Position numbers and translations under genes: made by a program | Shown here: positions 1 through 8,986 of the stretch, one piece after another | How the letters are laid out: the number at the start of each line of letters is the position of its first letter | Numbering within the stretch: position 1 is the stretch's first letter | Source: Streptomyces thermodiastaticus | Lineage (GTDB): Bacteria; Actinomycetota; Actinomycetes; Streptomycetales; Streptomycetaceae | Length of the DNA: 64,000 nucleotides | Direction: 5' to 3' | NCBI RefSeq assembly: GCF_014656135.1 | Contig: NZ_BNBV01000009.1 | Coordinates: 124,001 to 188,000, forward strand | The notes under the pieces: model-generated | What the model saw: the letters and a program-made list of their open reading frames with translations, nothing else | Told to the model about the DNA's origin: nothing | Databases searched by the model: none

Positions 1-338
1 CGGCGGGGTCCGCGCGGGCCGCGCGGGCGGTGCCCCGACCGGCGCGGCATTCGGCCGGCACAGCGTGGATCATGGATGGGCCGCTTTTTGATCGCGTGTG
101 CCCGCTTTTGAACGCTTACCGGTGTGACTCGGGCCACGTGAAGGGGGCGTAACGCTCGCGGAGACAACGCGATGACCTAAGAGGTGACAGCCGCGGAGGG
201 AATACGGACGCCGTTCACGGCGCTGTGCTCTTCCTCGGCCCGCGCCCGCGCCGTCGGCCCATCCCCAGGCCGGTGGTCGGCCTCCGTCCGCCGTGGACGG
301 GGCCGGAAGCCGTTTTCCAACGTTCCGAGAGGTTGTTC
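1..338 (+). other. Upstream region of hrdB, no gene seen
   Basis: No open frame here looks like a real gene: the long frames on both strands are GC-rich shadows of hrdB or of the leader. Bases 81-118 are less GC-rich and hold an imperfect duplication (CGCTTTTTGATC, then CGCTTTTGAACG) with two TTGA elements that could be -35 motifs, but I see no convincing -10 at the right distance. A candidate stress-type promoter lies at 199-224 and is listed separately. Bases 1-70 could belong to a gene outside the window; nothing recognisable is visible. Confidence 0.5.
199..224 (+). promoter_or_regulatory. Candidate SigR-type promoter of hrdB
   Basis: GGAAT at 199-203 is followed by exactly 18 bases and then GCT. 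The Streptomyces SigR (disulfide stress ECF sigma factor) consensus is GGAAT-N18-GTT, so only one base of the -10 differs. SigR control of one hrdB promoter is known in S. coelicolor. This would give a leader of about 110 nt before the hrdB GTG. The match is short and unproven here. Confidence 0.42.
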
Positions 339-1865
<1,527 letters not shown>

Positions 1866-1885
1866 TCGCGGTCGTACCCCCGCGG

Positions 1886-1917
1886 AAGGTCCGGTCCCCG
1901 GGAAGGGACCGGACCTT
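1886..1917 (+). terminator. Terminator after hrdB
   Basis: A perfect 13-bp inverted repeat (AAGGTCCGGTCCC at 1886-1898 and its complement at 1905-1917) with a 6-nt loop lies 20 nt after the hrdB stop. Streptomyces terminators often lack a long T-run, so the stem alone is good evidence. Confidence 0.85.
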
Positions 1918-1945
1918 CGTGCTGCGGACCTGGCCGCGATGCGTG

Positions 1946-1976
1946 ACTCTGGGTGTTCACATGATCATCCCAGAGT
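1946..1976 (+). promoter_or_regulatory. Inverted repeat in the leader of the protease gene
   Basis: ACTCTGGG at 1946-1953 and its exact complement CCCAGAGT at 1969-1976 are separated by 15 nt. The right arm abuts the ribosome site (GAGGAG at 1976-1982) of the downstream protease, so the element could be an operator or an RNA hairpin affecting translation. Confidence 0.4.
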
Positions 1977-1987
1977 GAGGAGAGCGC

Positions 1988-2848
1988 ATGCGAGGCCGTA
2001 GCGTCCGGGCCCTGGCCCGGCCCCTGGTCCTGGCGGCCGCGGCGGCCGCGATACCGCTGGTCGCCGGCCCTCCGGCCGCTGCCGGCGGCGTGGTCGTCGG
2101 AGGCTTTCCCGTCGATGTCGCGCAGAGTCCCTGGACGGTGGCCCTCTCCAGCCGTGACCGGTTCGGAGGCAGCCGCTCGGGGCAGTTCTGCGGCGGTGTC
2201 GCCGTCGGCCGCACCACCGTGCTGACCGCGGCGCACTGTCTGGGCAGAGAGGTCGTCGGCTCGCCGCCGACACCGGATCTGACGGTCATCACCGGCCGCA
2301 CGGATCTGCTGTCCACGCAGGGCAAGGAGATCCGGGTGCGCTCCGTGTGGGTGAACCCGCGCTACGACACCGCGACCAACGCGGGCGACTTCGCCGTGCT
2401 CACCCTGGCCGAACCGGTGTCCGCCCGCGCGGTGATCACCATGGCCGGTCCCGGTGACCGGGCGTACCGGCCGGGCACCGGTGCCGTGGTGTACGGGTGG
2501 GGCGACACCACCGGGGTCGCGGCCTACGCGCGCAGCCTGCACGCGGCACGGGTGCGTGTCCTGCCCGACGCGCAGTGCGAGCGGGCCTACCCGGGCGGCG
2601 CTCAGGGCCGCTACCGGCCCGGTGTCATGCTGTGCGCCGGAGAGCCCGCAGGGGGCCGTGACGCCTGCCAGGGGGACAGCGGAGGCCCGCTGGTGGCACA
2701 GGGACGGCTGATCGGCCTGGTGTCGTGGGGGAGCGGCTGCGGGGAGCCGGGCAGACCGGGTGTCTACACGCGCGTGTCCGAGGTCGTGAAGACCCTCGGC
2801 CGCGCCGCTGACACCCCGGTCACCCGGCGCCGGACCGGATCCGGGTGA
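1988..2848 (+). CDS. Secreted trypsin-like serine protease (S1 family)
   Basis: 286 aa from ATG 1988, preceded by GAGGAG. An N-terminal signal peptide (basic MRGRSVR, then a hydrophobic Ala/Leu core to ~residue 32) directs export. The chymotrypsin-fold catalytic triad is complete: His83 in LTAAHC, Asp134 in GDFAVLTL and Ser231 in GDSGGP. The activation-like N-terminus VVGGFP follows the signal region, and paired cysteines fit the disulfides of S1 proteases. It should be an extracellular endopeptidase; the residue before the GDSGGP loop is Gln in CQGDSGGP, the common trypsin-like context. Alone between two terminators, so monocistronic. Substrate not predictable. Confidence 0.92.
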   Translation: MRGRSVRALARPLVLAAAAAAIPLVAGPPAAAGGVVVGGFPVDVAQSPWTVALSSRDRFGGSRSGQFCGGVAVGRTTVLTAAHCLGREVVGSPPTPDLTVITGRTDLLSTQGKEIRVRSVWVNPRYDTATNAGDFAVLTLAEPVSARAVITMAGPGDRAYRPGTGAVVYGWGDTTGVAAYARSLHAARVRVLPDAQCERAYPGGAQGRYRPGVMLCAGEPAGGRDACQGDSGGPLVAQGRLIGLVSWGSGCGEPGRPGVYTRVSEVVKTLGRAADTPVTRRRTGSG

Positions 2849-2890
2849 CCCGGCGGAGCCGGGCCGGTGCGCGCGGTGGCCGGAGACGAC

Positions 2891-2930
2891 GAAGGGCGGT
2901 CACTTCCGTGAACGGAAGCGACCGCCCTTT
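2891..2930. terminator. Bidirectional terminator
   Basis: 19-bp arms at 2891-2909 and 2912-2930 with two mismatches form a long hairpin with T-rich ends on both strands (CCCTTT and CCCTTC). It separates the converging protease gene and the DUF7455 gene. Confidence 0.85.
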
Positions 2931-2968
2931 CGCCGGTCTGTGCCGGACCTTGCTCGTCGTGCGAGGTG

Positions 2969-3196
2969 TCAGCGTTCGTCGGACGCGCTTGCCGAAGCAG
3001 ACGTCAGGCGCGCGGTCTCGTCCTGTATCTCAGCGGCGATCTTCTTGAGTTCCGGCTCGAACTTGCGACCGTGGTGGGCGCAGAAGAGCAGTTCTCCGCC
3101 GCTCAGCAGGACGACGCGCAGGTAGGCCTGGGCGCCGCAGCGGTCGCACCGGTCGCCGGCCGTCAGCGGGCTCGCGGGGGTCAGAACAGTAGTCAC
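2969..3196 (-). CDS. DUF7455 family small protein
   Basis: 75 aa from GTG 3196 (AGAAGAGG ribosome site upstream). It carries CDRCGAQAY near residues 17-25 and FCAHH near 38-42, a CxxC...CxxH arrangement that suggests one small metal site. The C-terminus is a short Glu/Lys-rich then Ser/Ala tail. Proteins of this kind are conserved in actinobacteria beside sigma-factor/topoisomerase genes; function unknown. It faces away from parE and shares the 443-bp upstream region with it. Confidence 0.85.
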   Translation of the reverse strand: MTTVLTPASPLTAGDRCDRCGAQAYLRVVLLSGGELLFCAHHGRKFEPELKKIAAEIQDETARLTSASASASDER

Positions 3197-3639
3197 GTCG
3201 CCTCTTCTCTAGCTCGACGAGCTGTCGTACCAGGGTCAACATCCAACCAGCCGCAAACGTTCCCGCTCGTGGCTTTTTCTCGGAAAAATCTTGTCCGAGA
3301 CGGCTGTCCGTTGCCGGGTGGCGGCGAATGTGCCGTAGTGCGTGTCTATGTGTCGTACGGGTTCGCGCTGTCGGTCATGGTCGGTCCTCCCCGGCGGTGT
3401 CACCGGCTTGTGCAAGAGGACGTGCCCGGAGCCTAAATGGTTCATGCCTCGAAGGGAACGTGATGTGTGCTTCACCCCATCGAGGTATCGAACGTACATG
3501 CGACTCTCTACTACTCTTGTCTCCTGCCGAGGGTTGCGTTACGAGGCCCCCACCTGGGCTCGGTACCCTCTGGTGCGACAACCGAGACCGCGCCCCAACC
3601 TTCCGGGCCCCGTTCGAAATTCAGCGAGGAGCGAACCGC
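3197..3639. other. Divergent promoter region of the DUF7455 gene and parE
   Basis: 443 bp without a credible gene. It is less GC-rich than the surroundings, as expected of a promoter region. On the plus strand TCGAAC at 3488-3493 and TACTCT at 3512-3517 make a -35/-10 pair with an 18-nt spacer, giving a parE leader of about 115 nt. The -35 lies inside a LexA-like palindrome listed separately. Confidence 0.5.
3488..3503. promoter_or_regulatory. Degenerate LexA-like (SOS) box before parE
   Basis: TCGAAC-GTAC-ATGCGA compared with the actinobacterial SOS box TCGAAC-N4-GTTCGA matches at 10 of 12 defined bases, with a perfect left half. It overlaps the likely -35 of parE. A weak right half makes this tentative. 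Confidence 0.3.
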
Positions 3640-5763
3640 GTGACCGCCGACACGTCCGTGCCGTCCACAGCGCTGCTGGCAGGAGCAGACCGGGACGGCT
3701 CCAACTACACCGCGCGGCACCTGCTCGTCCTCGAGGGCCTCGAAGCCGTGCGCAAGCGCCCCGGCATGTACATCGGGTCGACCGACAGCCGTGGCCTGAT
3801 GCACTGCCTGTGGGAGATCATCGACAACTCCGTGGACGAGGCACTCGCGGGCGTGTGCGACCACATCGAGGTGATCCTGCACGACGACGGGTCCGTCGAG
3901 GTGCAGGACAACGGCCGCGGCATCCCGGTCGACGTCGAGCCCAGAACCGGCCTGTCCGGTGTCGAGGTCGTCATGACCAAGCTCCACGCGGGCGGCAAGT
4001 TCGGCGGCGGCTCCTACGCGGCCTCCGGCGGTCTGCACGGCGTGGGCGCCTCCGTGGTCAACGCCCTGTCCGCCCGGCTGGACGTCGAGGTGGACCGCGG
4101 CGGTCACACCCACGCCATCAGCTTCCGGCGCGGGGTGCCCGGAGCCTTCTCCGGCGCCGGACCGGACGCGAAGTTCGAGCCCAAGGGCGGCCTGCGCAAG
4201 ACCAAGAAGATCCCCAAGAACCGCACCGGCACCCGGGTGCGGTACTGGGCCGACCGGCAGATCTTCCTCAAGGACGCCAAGCTCTCCCTGGAGACCCTGC
4301 ACCAGCGCGCCCGCCAGACCGCCTTCCTGGTGCCCGGCCTGACGATCGTCGTCCGCGACGAGCTCGGCCTGGGCGAGGGCGGCAGCAAGGGCGAGGAGTC
4401 CTTCCGCTTCGACGGCGGCATCAGCGAGTTCTGCGAGTTCCTCGCGGACGACAAGCCCGTCTGCGACGTGCTGCGGTTCAGCGGGCAGGGCACCTTCAAG
4501 GAGACCGTGCCGGTGCTCGACGAGCACGGCCAGATGACGCCCACCGAGGTCACCCGCGAACTCGGCGTGGACGTCGCACTGCGCTGGGGCACCGGGTACG
4601 ACACGACGGTCCGCTCGTTCGTCAACATCATCGCCACCCCCAAGGGCGGCACCCACGCCGCCGGCTTCGAGCAGGCCGTCACCAAGACGCTGAACGAGGT
4701 CCTGCGCGCCAAGAAGCTGCTGCGCGTCGCCGAGGACGACATCGTCAAGGACGACGCCCTGGAGGGCCTGACGGCCGTGGTCACCGTGCGGCTCGCCGAG
4801 CCGCAGTTCGAGGGCCAGACCAAGGAGGTGCTCGGTACCTCGGCGGCCCGCCGCATCGTGAACAACGTCGTCTCCAAGCAGCTCAAGACGTTCCTGACCG
4901 CCACCAAGCGCGACGCCGCCCAGCAGGCCCGCGTGGTGCTGGAGAAGGTCGTCGCCGCGGCCCGCACCCGCATCGCCGCCCGCCAGCACAAGGACGCCCA
5001 GCGCCGCAAGACCGCGCTGGAATCCTCCTCCCTGCCCGCCAAGCTCGCCGACTGCCGCAGCGACGACGTCGAGCGCAGCGAACTGTTCATCGTCGAGGGC
5101 GACTCCGCGCTCGGCACCGCCAAGCTCGCCCGCAACTCCGAGTTCCAGGCGCTGCTGCCGATCCGCGGCAAGATCCTCAACGTCCAGAAGTCGTCCGTCA
5201 CGGACATGCTCAAGAACGCCGAGTGCGGCGCGATCATCCAGGTCATAGGGGCCGGGTCCGGCCGCACCTTCGACCTGGACGCCGCGCGCTACGGCAAGAT
5301 CATCATGATGACGGACGCCGACGTGGACGGCTCCCACATCCGGACGCTGCTGCTGACCCTGTTCCACCGCTACATGCGGCCCATGGTCGAGGCGGGCCGT
5401 GTGTTCGCCGCGGTGCCGCCGCTGCACCGCATCGAGCTGGTCCAGCCGAAGAAGGGCCAGGACAAGTACGTCTACACGTACTCGGACCGGGAGCTGCGGG
5501 ACAAGCTGCTGGAGTTCCAGAGCAAGAACATCCGGTACAAGGACACGATCCAGCGGTACAAGGGCCTCGGCGAGATGGACGCCGACCAGCTTGCCGAGAC
5601 CACCATGGACCCGCGCCGCCGCACCCTGCGCCGGATCAACCTCACCGACCTGGAGGCCGCGGAGGCCGTGTTCGAGCTGCTGATGGGCAACGACGTCGCC
5701 CCGCGCAAGGAGTTCATCGCCAGCTCGGCGGCCACCCTGGACCGCTCGCGGATCGACGCGTAG
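3640..5763 (+). CDS. parE: DNA topoisomerase IV subunit B (ParE; GyrB-like)
   Basis: ATPase subunit of topoisomerase IV, which decatenates and relaxes DNA with ParC. 707 aa from GTG 3640, chosen because GAGGAG lies 8 nt upstream and conserved sequence begins right after; the in-frame extension to 3328 is leader. GHKL ATPase motifs: DNSVDEALAG (~65), DNGRGIP (~90) and GLHGVGASVVNALS (~130). Toprim motifs: EGDSALGTAK (~486) and DADVDGSHI (~560). The ParE assignment over GyrB rests on the matching parC about 15 kb downstream (minus strand, 20988-23444), as in other Streptomyces. parE and parC are thus not an operon here. Confidence 0.92.
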   Translation: MTADTSVPSTALLAGADRDGSNYTARHLLVLEGLEAVRKRPGMYIGSTDSRGLMHCLWEIIDNSVDEALAGVCDHIEVILHDDGSVEVQDNGRGIPVDVEPRTGLSGVEVVMTKLHAGGKFGGGSYAASGGLHGVGASVVNALSARLDVEVDRGGHTHAISFRRGVPGAFSGAGPDAKFEPKGGLRKTKKIPKNRTGTRVRYWADRQIFLKDAKLSLETLHQRARQTAFLVPGLTIVVRDELGLGEGGSKGEESFRFDGGISEFCEFLADDKPVCDVLRFSGQGTFKETVPVLDEHGQMTPTEVTRELGVDVALRWGTGYDTTVRSFVNIIATPKGGTHAAGFEQAVTKTLNEVLRAKKLLRVAEDDIVKDDALEGLTAVVTVRLAEPQFEGQTKEVLGTSAARRIVNNVVSKQLKTFLTATKRDAAQQARVVLEKVVAAARTRIAARQHKDAQRRKTALESSSLPAKLADCRSDDVERSELFIVEGDSALGTAKLARNSEFQALLPIRGKILNVQKSSVTDMLKNAECGAIIQVIGAGSGRTFDLDAARYGKIIMMTDADVDGSHIRTLLLTLFHRYMRPMVEAGRVFAAVPPLHRIELVQPKKGQDKYVYTYSDRELRDKLLEFQSKNIRYKDTIQRYKGLGEMDADQLAETTMDPRRRTLRRINLTDLEAAEAVFELLMGNDVAPRKEFIASSAATLDRSRIDA

Positions 5764-5772
5764 GCGCCTTCG

Positions 5773-5828
5773 CCGCGGCCGGATCCGGGTCCGCAGCGTC
5801 CCCGACGCGGACCGGGAACCGGCCGCGG
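5773..5828 (+). terminator. Large hairpin terminator after parE
   Basis: Arms 5773-5794 and 5807-5828 (22 bp, about three mismatches) form a long GC hairpin beginning 9 nt after the parE stop. A second short perfect hairpin (CTCCACCC-AC-GGGTGGAG, 5836-5853) follows. Confidence 0.8.
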
Positions 5829-5835
5829 GCCGCTT

Positions 5836-5853
5836 CTCCACCCACGGGTGGAG
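5836..5853 (+). terminator. Second hairpin after parE
   Basis: Perfect 8-bp arms with a 2-base centre lie immediately after the main parE terminator; probably a backup terminator. Confidence 0.5.
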
Positions 5854-5932
5854 AGAGGACGGTGCGCAGGATCCACCCATGATCCATCCGCGCTCCGATC
5901 AACCGAACCGCCTCCCTGCGTAGCGTCGAAGA

Positions 5933-5957
5933 CGCCGACGGCACCCCGCCGTCGGCG
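5933..5957 (+). promoter_or_regulatory. Hairpin in the leader of the DUF1453-like gene
   Basis: CGCCGACGGC at 5933-5942 and GCCGTCGGCG at 5948-5957 pair perfectly over 10 bp with a 5-nt loop. TAGCGT at 5921-5926 could be the -10, which would put the hairpin at the very 5' end of the transcript, 25 nt before the ATG. Confidence 0.4.
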
Positions 5958-5982
5958 CTTCGTCGCTGCTCACGGAGGTCTG

Positions 5983-6510
5983 ATGTCCGGGCTCGTCAAC
6001 GTGCTGGTGATCGTCGCCGTCGCCGCCCTGGTGATCGTGCGGCTGTTCCGGACACGCAGGTTCGACGCCGACCGGCGCTGGTGGCTCGTCCCGGCCGTCC
6101 TCACGGTCGTCGCGCTGCGGAAGCCGGCCCTCCTGGACCCCGACCACCATGGCGCGTCCGCCGCCCTGCTGGCCGCCGGACTCCTCATCGGCCTGGGCAC
6201 CGGAGCCGGCTGGGGCTGGACCACCCGGATCTGGGCCGGCCAGGACGGCACCGTGTGGACCCGGAGCAGCACGGCGAGCGCGGCCGTCTGGATCGGCGGC
6301 ATCGCGCTGCGGATCGGCCTCGCCGCACTCGGTTCCTCGTTCGGGATACGGCAGGGCAGCGCGGCCGTGCTGCTCACCCTCGCGCTCACGCTGCTGGCCC
6401 GCTCCGCGGTCATGGTGCTGCGCGCACGGTCCCTCACCGTCCCGGCGGCCGGCGCAAGCACGGCGTACGGTGACGGCAAGGTCCGACCCGCGTGGAAGGA
6501 ACGTGTGTGA
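5983..6510 (+). CDS. Multi-spanning membrane protein (DUF1453/CcdC-like)
   Basis: 175 aa from ATG 5983 with GGAGG upstream. Five or so hydrophobic segments are visible (residues ~1-20, 30-45, 52-70, 95-112, 115-140) separated by short polar loops, with a basic tail. The layout resembles DUF1453 membrane proteins. Its stop overlaps the GTG of the histidine kinase by 4 nt (GTGA), so the three genes 5983-8338 form one operon. A membrane partner for the kinase is a reasonable inference; no direct function is known. Confidence 0.75.
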   Translation: MSGLVNVLVIVAVAALVIVRLFRTRRFDADRRWWLVPAVLTVVALRKPALLDPDHHGASAALLAAGLLIGLGTGAGWGWTTRIWAGQDGTVWTRSSTASAAVWIGGIALRIGLAALGSSFGIRQGSAAVLLTLALTLLARSAVMVLRARSLTVPAAGASTAYGDGKVRPAWKERV

Positions 6511-7658
6511 CCGACACCCCTTGGACGCGCTGGCCCTCCCCGGAGGCACTGAGCCGCGCCGGGCTGTCCCGGCCCCGGCGGCTCCTCGGCCGGTCGGTGC
6601 GCGCGCTGGCGGGCGTCGCGCTGCTGTGGGGTGCCTTCCGCAGCGGTCACCGCCCGCCCTGGCAAGTCGCGGCGGCGGTGGCCGGCGTCCTCCTCGCCGG
6701 CGTCGCCGTCTGGGGCTTCTTCCGCGCCACCCTCGCGCACCGGCTGTGGCCCTCCCTCGGACTGCTGGCGGTGCTCGTCGGCCTGGGCCTCGCCGCGCAC
6801 GCCGGGCAGCTGACCGTGCCCGCCCTGCTGCTGTGGTGCGCCTGCGCGGTCATGGCCCTGGTGCGGCTGCCCCTGGCGGCCGGGGCGCCCGTCGCGGCGC
6901 TCTCGCTCGCCTGCTACGCCCTGTCCCACGACGACAACTGGCTGGCGACCGGGGCCACCGCCGCCGGTCTCGCCCTCGCCGGTTACGTCCTGCGCCTCGA
7001 CGCGGAGGCCCGCGCCGGAGCGCTGCGCCTGCTCGCCCAGGAGCGGGCCGCTCGGGCGGCCGAGGCGGAGTCGGCGGCGCTGGCCGAGCGCGCCAGGATC
7101 GCGCGGGAGATCCACGACGTGCTGGCGCACAGCCTGTCGGCCCAGCTCGTCCACCTCGAGGCCGCGCGGCTGCTCGTGGAGCAGGACGCGGACCGTGAGC
7201 AGATCCTCGAACGGATCGTCGCCGCCCGGGGCATGGCCCGCGACGGCCTCGCCGAGACCCGCCAGGCCCTGTCCGCCCTGCGCGGCGAGCTGACCCCGCT
7301 GGAGGACTTCCTCAGCGAACTGGTGCGGGAGAACGCGAAGGCCGAGGTCACTTTTTCGGGTGAACGCCGGCCCCTGCCCGCCGAGGCGTCGCAGGCGGTG
7401 AGAAGAGTCGCGCAGGAGGCGCTGACGAACGTCCGCAAGCACGCCGCCGGCGCCGCGGTCCATGTCCACCTGGACTACGGAGAGCACGAAGTGACGCTCG
7501 ACGTGCGGGACTTCGGCGGCACGCCCGGTGAACTGGCGGGCTCCGGAGGCGGGTACGGTCTGCTGGGCATGCGGGAGCGTGCCGAGCTGCTGGGCGGCTC
7601 CCTCGACGCCGGACCGCACGAGGAGGGATTCGCCGTGACGCTGAAGGTGCCCGCATGA
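6507..7658 (+). CDS. Sensor histidine kinase, NarL/DesK type
   Basis: 383 aa from GTG 6507 (GGAAGGA at 6494-6500), overlapping the previous stop by 4 nt. The N-terminal half has about five or six membrane segments (residues ~30-170) with little extracellular domain, as in DesK-like kinases that sense membrane state. A coiled segment precedes the HisKA_3 phosphoacceptor motif [11 protein letters not shown] (His ~203). The ATPase domain has the N-box [12 protein letters not shown] (~303) and the glycine motif [17 protein letters not shown] (~350). It should phosphorylate the downstream LuxR-family regulator, whose ATG overlaps this stop. Signal unknown. Confidence 0.92.
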   Translation: MTDTPWTRWPSPEALSRAGLSRPRRLLGRSVRALAGVALLWGAFRSGHRPPWQVAAAVAGVLLAGVAVWGFFRATLAHRLWPSLGLLAVLVGLGLAAHAGQLTVPALLLWCACAVMALVRLPLAAGAPVAALSLACYALSHDDNWLATGATAAGLALAGYVLRLDAEARAGALRLLAQERAARAAEAESAALAERARIAREIHDVLAHSLSAQLVHLEAARLLVEQDADREQILERIVAARGMARDGLAETRQALSALRGELTPLEDFLSELVRENAKAEVTFSGERRPLPAEASQAVRRVAQEALTNVRKHAAGAAVHVHLDYGEHEVTLDVRDFGGTPGELAGSGGGYGLLGMRERAELLGGSLDAGPHEEGFAVTLKVPA

Positions 7659-8338
7659 GCGAGGAGACAGGGGAGAAGCCCGCACGGGTCGTGGTGGCGG
7701 ACGACCAGACCGTGGTGCGGGAGGGCATCGTGATGCTGCTGGGCCTGCTGCCCGGCATCGAGGTCGTCGGATCGGCCGGGGACGGGGACGAGGCGGTCCG
7801 GCTCGTCGCGGAACTCGCCCCGGACGTCGTCCTGATGGACCTGCGCATGCCGCGCTGCGACGGTGTGGAGGCCACCCGCAGGATCCGGGCCGGGCACCCC
7901 GGCACCCAGGTCGTGGTCCTCACCACGTTCGACGACGACGAGTCGCTGTTCCCGGCACTCGAAGCGGGCGCGCGCGGCTATCTGACCAAGGACGCCGGCG
8001 GCGACGAGATCGTCCGGGCCGTGCGGAACGTCATGTCCGGGGACGCGGGACTCTCGCCCGGCATCCAGCGGCGGTTGCTGGAACGGCTGACCGGGGCCGG
8101 GCCGCGTCCCGCCCCCGCCGCCCGGACGCCCGACGGACTGACCACGCGGGAGTGCGAGGTGCTGGCCCTGATCGCGGAGGGCCTGAGCAACCAGGAGATC
8201 GCCCGCCGGCTGCATATCTCCACGGCCACGGTGAAGACCCACATCAACAACCTCTTCGCCAAGGCCGGCGTGAAGGACCGTGCCCAGGCCGTGCGGTACG
8301 CCTACGCGACGGGAGTGGCCCGGCCGCCCGCACGGTGA
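7655..8338 (+). CDS. Response regulator, NarL/FixJ family
   Basis: 227 aa, ATG 7655 overlapping the kinase stop (ATGA), so translationally coupled. REC domain ~10-125 with acidic pocket VVADDQ and phosphoacceptor Asp in [12 protein letters not shown] (~63), Thr in [10 protein letters not shown] and Lys in YLTKDAGG. A GerE/LuxR helix-turn-helix occupies ~155-215 ([20 protein letters not shown] ... [17 protein letters not shown]). Cognate partner of the upstream DesK-type kinase. Followed by a hairpin terminator, closing the operon. Confidence 0.94.
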   Translation: MSEETGEKPARVVVADDQTVVREGIVMLLGLLPGIEVVGSAGDGDEAVRLVAELAPDVVLMDLRMPRCDGVEATRRIRAGHPGTQVVVLTTFDDDESLFPALEAGARGYLTKDAGGDEIVRAVRNVMSGDAGLSPGIQRRLLERLTGAGPRPAPAARTPDGLTTRECEVLALIAEGLSNQEIARRLHISTATVKTHINNLFAKAGVKDRAQAVRYAYATGVARPPAR

Positions 8339-8377
8339 TCCACGTGAGCGTCCCTCACTTGATGGAGTGAACAAGGC

Positions 8378-8404
8378 CGGGAAGAGAAGTCACGGATCTT
8401 CCCG
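8378..8404 (+). terminator. Terminator after the NarL-type operon
   Basis: CGGGAAGA (8378-8385) and TCTTCCCG (8397-8404) pair over 8 bp with an 11-nt loop and are followed by TTCTGT. Confidence 0.6.
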
Positions 8405-8422
8405 TTCTGTCCATCCTTGGGC

Positions 8423-8986
8423 ATGCAGTCACGCAACAGCCGCCCCCAGGGGCACGGAGGCGGTCCCGAGCGCGCGCCCGCGCGCAAGGGGGCGCACGAC
8501 GAGCAGGCCCGGGGCACCGCCGAGACCATGACCTGCCGCGACCCCTGGCACGACGCTCCGGCCCGCGGCCGGGACCGAACAGACCGCTCGGGCGCCGTCG
8601 CGTCCGTCCCGGCGGCCCGCCGCGAGGGACAGACCGGCCGGATGCCCGAGACGACGGCCCAGGTCTACCTGGACGTGCAGCGCAGCGCCGCGTTCCAGCA
8701 GGTGCGCTCCCGCTACCGCCGCTTCGTGGTGCCCGGGGCGGCGGCCTTCCTCCTGTGGTACGTGGCGTACATCGTGGCCGCCACGGCCGCGCCCGGGTGG
8801 ATGGCCCGCCCGGTGGCGGGAGCGGTGAACGTGGCCATGCTCGCGGGGCTCGGACAGTTCCTCAGCACCTTCCTGTTCGCCTGGGCCTACGCGCGCCACG
8901 CACGGCTGCGGCGCGACCGGGCCGCGCTGGACCTGCGCTGGGACACCCAGGACCGCACGCGGCACGTCGCGGGCGGTGCGTCATGA
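8423..8986 (+). CDS. DUF485 membrane protein, partner of acetate symporter
   Basis: The conserved part begins near ATG 8642 (VYLDVQRSAAFQQVRSRYRRF) and has two transmembrane helices (RFVVPGAAAFLLWYVAYIVA and the AVNVAMLAGLGQFLSTFLF region), the DUF485/YjcH pattern. It overlaps the following symporter by 4 nt (ATGA). DUF485 proteins accompany ActP-like solute:sodium symporters. The start is uncertain: 8423, 8528 and 8642 are all possible and none has a clear ribosome site; the first ~70 residues are Arg/Gly-rich and may not be translated. Confidence 0.72.
   Translation: MQSRNSRPQGHGGGPERAPARKGAHDEQARGTAETMTCRDPWHDAPARGRDRTDRSGAVASVPAARREGQTGRMPETTAQVYLDVQRSAAFQQVRSRYRRFVVPGAAAFLLWYVAYIVAATAAPGWMARPVAGAVNVAMLAGLGQFLSTFLFAWAYARHARLRRDRAALDLRWDTQDRTRHVAGGAS

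Noticed and set aside
3511..5880. 789-codon minus-strand frame opposite parE
   Set aside because: Antisense shadow with no motif; parE is unambiguous.
8423..8641. N-terminal 73 residues of the DUF485 frame as a real domain
   Set aside because: Arg/Gly-rich with no recognisable fold and no ribosome site; kept only as a possible start.
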